Assembly (NCBI RefSeq): GCF_019209865.1 | Contig: NZ_JAHUTT010000010.1 | Span: forward strand, 1 to 64,000 | Source: Shewanella sp. NIFS-20-20 | Lineage (GTDB): Bacteria > Pseudomonadota > Gammaproteobacteria > Enterobacterales > Shewanellaceae | Reading direction: 5' to 3' | DNA: 64,000 nt | Made by a program: the position numbers and the translations under genes | The notes under the pieces: generated by a model | What the model saw: only the letters and a program-made list of their open reading frames with translations | What the model was told of the DNA's origin: nothing | The model's database searches: none | Part shown: in pieces, positions 57,435-64,000 of the stretch | Layout of the letters: the number at the start of each line of letters is the position of its first letter | Numbering within the stretch: position 1 is the first letter of the stretch

Positions 57435-57508
57435 TGGAGGCGCGACCCGGAGTCGAACCGAGATCGACGGATTTGCAATCCGCAGCATAGCCATTCTGCC
57501 ATCGCGCC
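57435..57508 (-). tRNA. tRNA-Cys (anticodon GCA)
   Basis: 74 nt with encoded CCA. GGCGCGA acceptor stem pairs with TCGCGCC; the anticodon loop reads TTGCAAA. Confidence 0.96.
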
Positions 57509-57536
57509 TTAATTTGTTGCCCAACCTAAGTAAGAT

Positions 57537-57612
57537 TGGAGCGGCATATCGGGTTCGAACCGATGACCTATACCTTGGCAAGGTATCGCTCTACCAACTG
57601 AGCTAATGCCGC
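57537..57612 (-). tRNA. tRNA-Gly (anticodon GCC)
   Basis: 76 nt with encoded CCA. GCGGCAT pairs with ATGCCGC in the acceptor stem; the anticodon loop reads TTGCCAA. It is the first gene of the tRNA cluster. Confidence 0.96.
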
Positions 57613-57879
57613 TTTTTGTGTCTTGGGCCAACTTGCCAGATTACTAAGCTTTTGACTTAATTATCTTTTCGGCTAAGTCCCCCTTGACTACGAAATGAAT
57701 TTTACCTTTTTCAGCGCAAGAGTCAACGATGAATATTAGATAATTGAATCGTTTGCGCACTAAATGATCGCATTGCCAAAACTTTGGCCATAACGCTGAA
57801 AAATACAACATTTATCAGCAAGTTAATCCGGTAAAACCCCATTAATTTGCCCTAACCTCATCCCTCGATAACGCAGCTA
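57613..57879. other. Upstream region of the tRNA cluster
   Basis: About 270 bp between the pgsA terminator and tRNA-Gly. No gene is supported. The tRNA promoter must lie here, since pgsA is terminated before it. A GATAAT (minus strand, 57660-57665) is a possible -10 box, but I see no matching -35. Confidence 0.4.
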
Positions 57880-57906
57880 TAAAAAAAGCGGCTCTTGAGC
57901 CGCTTG
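57880..57906 (-). terminator. pgsA terminator
   Basis: On the minus strand, AAGCGGCTC pairs with GAGCCGCTT around a 2-nt core and is followed by seven T. It separates pgsA from the tRNA cluster. Confidence 0.9.
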
Positions 57907-57909
57907 ATA

Positions 57910-58461
57910 TTATGATTCTGCGATTAAATCTTTCCATGCCGCCAGAAGGTAACTGACCATCGACCAAAATGTCAGTACTGCGGCAATGTAGAGCAAACCA
58001 TAACTTAAATAGATGATCCACTCATTGGGCTTCCACAACAGCCCAATGATTGACAACATTTGCGCTGCCGTTTTGTATTTACCAATCCAAGACACGGCCA
58101 CAGAACCGCGCTTACCGATTTGAGCCATCCACTCTCGTAATGCCGAAATCACAATTTCACGGACTATCATCAATAAGGCCGGAATCGTTAGCCAAATACT
58201 GTTGTAATCTTGCACCAACAATACCAGTGCCGTGGCTACCATGACTTTATCAGCCACGGGATCGAGAAATGCCCCAAACCGCGTTGATTGCTTAAGCCTG
58301 CGCGCCGCATATCCATCGAGCGCGTCTGTTAATGCCGCCAGCCAGAATACAAATGCAGACGCAAAGGCCGCCCACGAATAGGGTAAGTAAAAAAATACAA
58401 CAAAAACCGGGAGTAAAAAAACCCTAAACCACGTCAGGGCAATAGGTACATTAAACGGCAT
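57910..58461 (-). CDS. pgsA: Phosphatidylglycerophosphate synthase
   Basis: Inner-membrane CDP-alcohol phosphotransferase of 183 residues that makes phosphatidylglycerophosphate from CDP-diacylglycerol and glycerol-3-phosphate. The signature D(x2)DG(x2)AR(x8)G(x3)D(x3)D is intact in [11 protein letters not shown] through [10 protein letters not shown]. Four to five hydrophobic helices are visible. Two ATGs are adjacent; the second (58461) matches the E. coli start. It follows uvrC by 47 bp, the usual uvrY-uvrC-pgsA order. Confidence 0.95.
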   Translation of the reverse strand: MPFNVPIALTWFRVFLLPVFVVFFYLPYSWAAFASAFVFWLAALTDALDGYAARRLKQSTRFGAFLDPVADKVMVATALVLLVQDYNSIWLTIPALLMIVREIVISALREWMAQIGKRGSVAVSWIGKYKTAAQMLSIIGLLWKPNEWIIYLSYGLLYIAAVLTFWSMVSYLLAAWKDLIAES

Positions 58462-58508
58462 CATTCAACCAATTTGTCCAAGGCAGCGCCAATCTTGCCT
58501 GAAAAAAC

Positions 58509-60341
58509 TTACCCTCGCAATGAATCATAGATTGTTTGTGCCATTTCTATGCTAATACCAGGAACTTTCGCGAGTTGAGTAACACTTGCATTCTTAACTT
58601 CTTGTAAACCACCCAAAAATTGTAATAACGCCTTACGTCGTTTCGGGCCTACACCAGGAATATTTTCCAAGGTCGAAGTGTTACGCGTCTTTTGCCGCTT
58701 GTTTCGATGACCAGTAATGGCAAAACGATGCGATTCATCGCGGATGTGCTGAATTAGGTGTAATGCAATCGCATCACCATCTAATGAAAAAGCCTGTTCA
58801 TTGTGACCCCAAATCAAGGTTTCTAGGCCAGGCTTACGGCTTTCTCCCTTCGCGATGCCAATGGCTAACGGCTGCTTGGATAAATGCGCGAATTTCTCAT
58901 TAATGATGGCTTGGGCCTGACGCAACTGGCCAATGCCGCCATCAATAAACACAATCTCGGGCATCGCGGCCTCTGCGCTCATCTTATCAAACCGCCGCGA
59001 TAACGCCTGTGACATCGCGGCATAATCATCACCTGGGGTGATTCCTTTAATATTAAAGCGCCGATACTGCGAGGTATCTGGGCCCTCACGATTAAATACC
59101 ACACATGAGGCAACGGTACTCTCTCCCATCGTATGGCTGATGTCATAACATTCAAGTCGAGTTAATGGCTCATGGATATCTAAGGCAGTCTCTAACGCCA
59201 CAAAGCGCTGCTCTATGGTATTTTTTTGCGCGAGTTTAGTGTGCACCGCATTGGTTGCATTAGTTAAGGCCAACTTTAAATAGCGAGCTCGTTCGGCACG
59301 TACGCGGGTCTTAATCAGGATTTTTTTATTGAGTGCCTGAGCAATGGCCTGCTCCAGTGGGTGCAGCTCCTCAAACTCATGGCTAATGATCACTTCATCG
59401 GGGAAACTGCGCTGCGCGTCGCTATTTAAATAAAACTGCAGCATAAATCCGCTTAATACTTCATCCAGTTCAGTTTGCGCCGGCACTTTGGGGAAAAAAC
59501 TTCGACTGCCGAGGATCTTGCCCTCGCGAATAAATAACAAATGAAAACAAGCAATGCCCGACTCATAACGGACACCAATGACATCCAAATCGCCTTGAGT
59601 GGATGAGACTTCCTGCTGTTCTGACACCGCTCTTAAAGCTTGGATTTGATCCCTGAGGCGTGCCGCTTTCTCAAAAGCCAATGACTCCGCTGCCTCCGAC
59701 ATTTTAGACACCAGATCGGCAATAACCTGATCGTTCTTGCCGCGCAAAAATAAGGTCGCAAGTTGGACCTGCGCCTGATAATCCTCATCGGAAATCTTAC
59801 CGACACACGGCGCACTACAACGCCCTATCTGATATTGCAAACAAGGACGTGAACGAGTTTGATAAAACACATCGGTGCATTGGCGGATGGGAAATAGTTT
59901 TTGCAGTAAATGCAGGCTTTCGCGCACCGCTCCGCCATTCGGATAAGGACCAAAGTATTCACCTTTATCACGCTTGGCACCACGGTGGTATGCTAAACGC
60001 GGATGACGATGCGCACTGAGGAGAATATAGGGATACGACTTATCATCGCGCAACAATACATTATATTTCGGCATGTATTGCTTGATGTAGTCATGTTCTA
60101 AAATAAGCGCGTCGGTTTCGCTGTGAGTTAACGTAACATCAATATGAGCAATGTGACTCACCAATGCTTGAGTTTTAACATGACCGACGAGCTTGCGAAA
60201 ATACGAGCTTAAACGCTTTTTAAGATCTTTTGCTTTACCCACATAAATCACGGTGCCTTGGTGATCGTACATTCGATACACACCAGGCTGGCTTGGCACA
60301 TCACTTAAAAAACGCTTAGCATCAAACACTGAACTGGGCAT
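58509..60341 (-). CDS. uvrC: Excinuclease ABC subunit C
   Basis: Nuclease of nucleotide excision repair that makes both incisions around a lesion. 610 residues, same as E. coli. The N-terminal GIY-YIG domain ([27 protein letters not shown], about 16-45) makes the 3' cut. A UVR motif ([21 protein letters not shown]) binds UvrB, the RNase H-like domain has [17 protein letters not shown] and IDGGIGQL, and tandem helix-hairpin-helix motifs ([27 protein letters not shown]) end the protein. ATG 60341 has GAGG upstream; an adjacent GTG at 60344 is less well spaced. Confidence 0.96.
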   Translation of the reverse strand: MPSSVFDAKRFLSDVPSQPGVYRMYDHQGTVIYVGKAKDLKKRLSSYFRKLVGHVKTQALVSHIAHIDVTLTHSETDALILEHDYIKQYMPKYNVLLRDDKSYPYILLSAHRHPRLAYHRGAKRDKGEYFGPYPNGGAVRESLHLLQKLFPIRQCTDVFYQTRSRPCLQYQIGRCSAPCVGKISDEDYQAQVQLATLFLRGKNDQVIADLVSKMSEAAESLAFEKAARLRDQIQALRAVSEQQEVSSTQGDLDVIGVRYESGIACFHLLFIREGKILGSRSFFPKVPAQTELDEVLSGFMLQFYLNSDAQRSFPDEVIISHEFEELHPLEQAIAQALNKKILIKTRVRAERARYLKLALTNATNAVHTKLAQKNTIEQRFVALETALDIHEPLTRLECYDISHTMGESTVASCVVFNREGPDTSQYRRFNIKGITPGDDYAAMSQALSRRFDKMSAEAAMPEIVFIDGGIGQLRQAQAIINEKFAHLSKQPLAIGIAKGESRKPGLETLIWGHNEQAFSLDGDAIALHLIQHIRDESHRFAITGHRNKRQKTRNTSTLENIPGVGPKRRKALLQFLGGLQEVKNASVTQLAKVPGISIEMAQTIYDSLRG

Positions 60342-60358
60342 CACGCCTCGACTTAAGG

Positions 60359-61003
60359 TTAGAACTGACCTGTATCGAGCATTTTATATCGGATTGCTAA
60401 TCGCGTCAGCTCAACATCGCCGTTAATCCCCAGTTTACTGAATAAACGGTAACGGTAACTGTTGACCGTTTTGGGACTGAGGCTCAATTGTTCGGAGATA
60501 TCACCGACTTTATCACCATTAGTGATCATCATCATGATCTGTAACTCACGCTCAGACAGACTTTTAAACGGATTATCTTCAGTCTGGTCAAACTGACTTA
60601 AGGCCATCTGCTGGGCAATTTCTGGTGATAAGTAGCGTTGCCCCAAGGCAACTTGACGAATGGCTTGTAACACTTCAGGCGGCTTTGCGCCTTTAGTCAG
60701 GTAACCACTGGCTCCCGCTTGCATGACTTTAGTGGGGAAAGGATCTTCGGTGTGAACCGTTAACACGATAATTTTTGCATGGCTTTGGTAACGAAGGATT
60801 TTTCTTGTGGCTTCTAAACCACCTATGCCCGGCATATTCATGTCCATCAAAATGACATCCGCTTCATTTTGTCGACACCACTGTACCGCAGCTTCGCCAG
60901 TGCCGGCTTCGCCAACTACTTTGATACCTTTTTCGTCTTCAAGGATACGTCGAATCCCCGTACGAACAAGGTCATGATCATCGACTAAGAATACAGAGAT
61001 CAA
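60359..61003 (-). CDS. uvrY: UvrY/GacA-type response regulator
   Basis: Response regulator of 214 residues, partner of the BarA/GacS kinase. It activates the CsrB-type small RNAs that titrate CsrA. The receiver domain (1-120) has the acidic pair in VDDHD and the phospho-acceptor aspartate in [10 protein letters not shown] (about residue 54). The LuxR-type helix-turn-helix is [44 protein letters not shown]. The start is a TTG with no clear Shine-Dalgarno, which implies low translation; no ATG fits the family N-terminus. uvrC follows after 17 bp. Confidence 0.95.
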   Translation of the reverse strand: MISVFLVDDHDLVRTGIRRILEDEKGIKVVGEAGTGEAAVQWCRQNEADVILMDMNMPGIGGLEATRKILRYQSHAKIIVLTVHTEDPFPTKVMQAGASGYLTKGAKPPEVLQAIRQVALGQRYLSPEIAQQMALSQFDQTEDNPFKSLSERELQIMMMITNGDKVGDISEQLSLSPKTVNSYRYRLFSKLGINGDVELTRLAIRYKMLDTGQF

Positions 61004-61253
61004 TTGAGTGCACCATAAGATATATCGTTGTTCCGCATAATGGCTAATTTAGCTGATAGTCCAACCGATGAAAAGTAAATTCAACAGATTTAACTTAATG
61101 AATTAGATAAAAATATCCTATTCGCCCAAGGATCAATCAAAAGACTTACAGGTGTACTTTTTGGCGAAGTTCATTATTAAATTTAGCTTAACTATAGTGC
61201 TTAATTCAGCAAAAACAGTAATTAAAAACGATAGGTAATTTTCGCCAGACGGC

Positions 61254-61286
61254 AAAAAGCCCGTAGCTTTCGCTACGGGCTTTTCT
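61254..61286 (-). terminator. tRNA-Ser terminator
   Basis: On the minus strand, AAAAGCCCGTAGC pairs with GCTACGGGCTTTT around a GAAA-type tetraloop, ending in five T. It lies 6 nt past the tRNA. Confidence 0.9.
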
Positions 61287-61291
61287 AAATT

Positions 61292-61382
61292 TGGCGGAGG
61301 AGCAGGGATTTGAACCCTGGATAGGCTATAAACCTATGCCGGTTTTCAAGACCGGTGCATTCAACCACTCTGCCACCCCTCC
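61292..61382 (-). tRNA. tRNA-Ser (anticodon TGA)
   Basis: 91-nt type II tRNA with encoded CCA and a long variable arm. GGAGGGG/CTCCTCC-type acceptor stem; the anticodon loop reads CTTGAAA. It has its own promoter and terminator. Confidence 0.95.
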
Positions 61383-61392
61383 GTTGATGCGC

Positions 61393-61421
61393 ATAATACC
61401 TAGGCCCCATGAGCCTGTAAA
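61393..61421 (-). promoter_or_regulatory. tRNA-Ser promoter
   Basis: TTTACA and TATTAT are separated by exactly 17 bp on the minus strand, and a GCGC stretch follows the -10 box. Such a GC-rich discriminator is typical of stringently controlled stable-RNA promoters. The tRNA 5' end is 10 nt past the -10 box. Confidence 0.75.
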
Positions 61422-61513
61422 CCATTAATTGTTATCATTGACATCAAGCGAACAAATTCACACCAACCGTGCTTTTTTTTAAGCAGTGCGCGCACAAAAC
61501 CGCCATGAATTGC

Positions 61514-64000
61514 TCATGGTTTGACGGTAAGCCTTTCGGCACGTACTGCGGCAAATTTATATTCAGGGATTTTAGCTATCGGATCCAATGCCGCATGGGT
61601 CAATATGTTGGCGGCCGCCTCAACATAAGCAAAGGGCACAAACACCATCGACTCAGGCACATTAGCATCGGCGCGAACCATTAACTCAATCTGCCCACGA
61701 CGTGACACTAAGCGAATGCGCTCCCCGGCGTTGATGCCAAGCCCGTGTAACGTCGCGGGATGTAATGAACAATTGGCATCAGGTTCGAGTTCATTTAACA
61801 CAGCACTTCGCCGAGTCATAGCCCCGGTATGCCAATGCTCTAACTGCCGGCCTGTAGTTAAAATTAACGGATACTGAGTGTCAGGCAGTTCAGCAGGCGC
61901 CGTCATATTGGCAGGAGTAAAGCGTGCCCGCCCCGAGGGCCGTGGAAACCCATCACCAAAAACCAATGACTGCCCCGATTCATGCAGACTGGCCACCGGA
62001 TACGTCACGGAATGCTCTTGCTCTAACCGCTGCCAACTGATATTTGCTAAAGAATCCATTACCAGTGTCATTTCATCAAATACCGCCTCGGCTGAGGTGT
62101 AGTTCCACTGTAAGCCAAGTGCCTTAGCGATACTCATCATAATTTGCCAGTCTTCTCGGGCCGTCCTAGGTGCCATCAGCGCCCGACGGCCCATTTGTAC
62201 CTGCCGATTGGTATTGGTCACCGTACCGGTTTTCTCGGCAAAGGCGGCGGCAGGCAAGATAACATCCGCAAAACTGGCAGTTTCAGTTAAAAATATATCT
62301 TGCACCACCAGCAAAGATAATTTCGCTAAGGCGTCTCTAGCATGCTCCACATTCGGATCTGACATTGCCGGATTTTCACCAACAATATACATACCCTGTA
62401 TCTGTCCTTGGCTGATGGCATCCATCATTTCAACCACGGTAAGCCCCGGACTTGGATTAATCGGATATGGAGGAGCGGCCCTCACCTGCGGATCATCGCT
62501 GTTGTTTGGTGGCCAACCTTGGGACCACAATTTGTCAAATCGCTGGCGCACAGCAGCCTCGGTGACAGACTGATAGTCGGGCAAAAACATCGGGATAAGC
62601 CCAGCATCAGAGGCGCCTTGGACATTATTCTGACCACGTAAGGGATGTAGCCCAGTGCCCGGTCGCCCCACATAGCCACACATCAAGGCTAACGACACTA
62701 AACAGCGGGCGTTATCCGTGCCATGAATATGTTGACTCACCCCCATGCCCCAGAAAATCATCCCCGCTTTCGCCCGCGCGAATAACCGCGCCGTGGCACG
62801 GATTTGATCTGCATCAATACCGCATAACGGTGCCATCTTCTCTGGACTAAAGCGACGCAAATGGTCTTTGAGATCCAGCCAATTCTCGGTGTGCTTATCA
62901 ATATACGCTTGATCTTGCAGGCCCTCTGCGACTATCACATGCATGATGGCATTTAATAGCGCCACATCGGTACCAGCACGAAAGGCTAGCATTTGACTCG
63001 CAAAGCGTTTCATGGCGGTTCCGCGGGGATCCATTACAATGAGTTGCCCGCCCGCTTGGGTAAATTGTTTAAAAAAGGTCGCTGCTACTGGATGATTTTC
63101 GCTAGGGTTACAACCAATCAATATCGCTACGTCGGCATGTTCTATTTCATTAAAACTGGCGGTCACCGCAGCGGAGCCTAGATTTTCTAACAAGGCAGCC
63201 ACCGATGATGAATGACAAAGACGAGTGCAATGATCGAGATTATTATGGCCAAACCCTTGGCGAATTAACTTTTGAAATAAATACGCCTCTTCATTGGTAC
63301 ATTTTGCCGAGCCCAAACCGGCGACGCTAGCGCCGCCATGCGTTTGCCTTAGCGCGATCATTTGTTCAGCCACCAGAGCAATGGCTTCATCCCAACTGGC
63401 TTCGCGAAAGTGAGTCATGGGGTTTGCCGGATCAACATTTAGCCCTTTGGGCGCGCCATCGCGCCGGATCAATGGCACTCGCAGCCGATGGGGATGATGA
63501 ATATAATCCGCACCAAAGCGGCCTTTAACACATAAACGGCCACGATTAGCAGGCCCCTGCTGACCTTCGACATACGCCAACTGCTTATCGTTGACATGCA
63601 GTGTTACCTGACAGCCTACCCCGCAATATGGGCACACCGATGACACTTGAGTGTCACACTCGTGACGACTGCCACCTCCCTGTTTATCCATCAAGGAAGA
63701 TGGCATCAATGCGCCCGTAGGGCACACTTGCACGCACTCACCGCACGCGACACAACTTGAGTCGGCTAACCTATCGCCTTGATCAAACACGATTTGACTG
63801 AAATGGCCACGATTCGCCATACCAATGACACCATTCACCTGCACTTCCCGACAGGCTCGAACACATAAGTTACATTGAATACACGCATCCAAATTTACGC
63901 TAATGGCCACATGGCTATTATCGGCCATGGGCGTCTTGATCGCCTCGCGGCCGGCAAAACGGCTGCTGTTGACCTGATTTAGCTTTGCCATCTGCTCGAA
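61514..64000 (-). CDS. FdsA-like formate dehydrogenase alpha subunit (5' end beyond window)
   Basis: Molybdenum bis-MGD formate dehydrogenase, catalytic subunit. Counting from an ATG at 63991, two ferredoxin-type [4Fe-4S] sites are visible (Cys37-40-43-47 and Cys80-83-86-90), then the Mo-enzyme [4Fe-4S] site (Cys120, 123, 127, 154). The Mo ligand is Cys259 (HCTRLCHSS), not selenocysteine. The C-terminal molydopterin dinucleotide-binding domain starts near 700 (LTTGRQLEHWHTGAMTRRSAVLNELEP). The reading frame stays open to the window edge, and FdsA proteins carry a further [2Fe-2S] domain of about 130 residues upstream. So the ATG at 63991 is probably internal. NAD-linked, soluble activity is inferred. 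Confidence 0.85.
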   Translation of the reverse strand, partial: FEQMAKLNQVNSSRFAGREAIKTPMADNSHVAISVNLDACIQCNLCVRACREVQVNGVIGMANRGHFSQIVFDQGDRLADSSCVACGECVQVCPTGALMPSSLMDKQGGGSRHECDTQVSSVCPYCGVGCQVTLHVNDKQLAYVEGQQGPANRGRLCVKGRFGADYIHHPHRLRVPLIRRDGAPKGLNVDPANPMTHFREASWDEAIALVAEQMIALRQTHGGASVAGLGSAKCTNEEAYLFQKLIRQGFGHNNLDHCTRLCHSSSVAALLENLGSAAVTASFNEIEHADVAILIGCNPSENHPVAATFFKQFTQAGGQLIVMDPRGTAMKRFASQMLAFRAGTDVALLNAIMHVIVAEGLQDQAYIDKHTENWLDLKDHLRRFSPEKMAPLCGIDADQIRATARLFARAKAGMIFWGMGVSQHIHGTDNARCLVSLALMCGYVGRPGTGLHPLRGQNNVQGASDAGLIPMFLPDYQSVTEAAVRQRFDKLWSQGWPPNNSDDPQVRAAPPYPINPSPGLTVVEMMDAISQGQIQGMYIVGENPAMSDPNVEHARDALAKLSLLVVQDIFLTETASFADVILPAAAFAEKTGTVTNTNRQVQMGRRALMAPRTAREDWQIMMSIAKALGLQWNYTSAEAVFDEMTLVMDSLANISWQRLEQEHSVTYPVASLHESGQSLVFGDGFPRPSGRARFTPANMTAPAELPDTQYPLILTTGRQLEHWHTGAMTRRSAVLNELEPDANCSLHPATLHGLGINAGERIRLVSRRGQIELMVRADANVPESMVFVPFAYVEAAANILTHAALDPIAKIPEYKFAAVRAERLTVKP

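Noticed and set aside
57151-57606. A 151-codon plus-strand open frame
   Set aside because: It runs antisense through four tRNA genes and repeats a segment because the tRNA-Leu is duplicated.
61514-64000. Selenoprotein formate dehydrogenase
   Set aside because: The Mo-ligand position is a normal cysteine codon and there is no in-frame TGA.

Overview
The window is a 64 kb chromosomal segment of a Shewanella-like gammaproteobacterium. I infer this from a pentaheme nitrite reductase (NrfA) without its usual redox partner genes, gene neighbourhoods such as S9 peptidase-fumB-pabB-nudL-asnS and uvrY-uvrC-pgsA-tRNA(Gly, Cys, Leu), and many periplasmic c-type cytochromes. Nearly all of it is core genome. 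I see no insertion sequence, prophage, integrase, toxin-antitoxin pair or CRISPR array.

Layout. 1-7.7 kb (minus strand): YchE/MarC membrane protein, NrfA, a PAS-GGDEF diguanylate cyclase, a GNAT acetyltransferase, a secreted S9 peptidase and class I fumarase. 7.8-11.6 kb (plus): PabB, NudL and asparaginyl-tRNA synthetase. 11.6-19.3 kb: a YeiE-like LysR regulator and a YafS-like methyltransferase, divergent from gloB-mltD; then an rraA-asmA-BsuPI lipoprotein group on the minus strand and an orphan 101-residue gene. 19.3-21 kb: the MsrPQ system that repairs methionine sulfoxide in periplasmic proteins. 21.2-37.7 kb: a long plus-strand run of rmuC, slt, a MoxR ATPase/DUF58/transglutaminase trio, and recC-recB-recD with 4-nt overlaps, followed by a D-Ala-D-Ala ligase and a small DUF3297 protein.

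39.5-41.9 kb (minus): the most distinctive locus, a four-gene unit with a Tat-exported molybdopterin sulfite oxidase-type enzyme and three monoheme c-type cytochromes. 42-48 kb: HrpA helicase, a CBS-pair protein and an isoaspartyl peptidase. 47.9-53.6 kb: TamA-TamB. 53.6-56.7 kb: ribosomal protein L25 with a hairpin in its leader, a Tat-exported M15/DUF882 peptidase, a YcbB-type L,D-transpeptidase and an HU-like protein. 57-61.4 kb (minus): a tRNA cluster (Gly, Cys, two identical Leu), pgsA, uvrC, uvrY and tRNA-Ser. The right edge cuts an FdsA-like formate dehydrogenase alpha subunit.

Common themes are periplasmic electron transfer and repair (NrfA, sulfite dehydrogenase, MsrPQ), peptidoglycan remodelling (MltD, Slt, YcbB, YcbK, Ddl), outer-membrane biogenesis (TamAB, AsmA) and DNA repair (RecBCD, RmuC, UvrC). 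No system here is clearly undescribed. The three-cytochrome sulfite dehydrogenase operon, the rplY leader and the orphan 101-residue gene deserve the closest second look.
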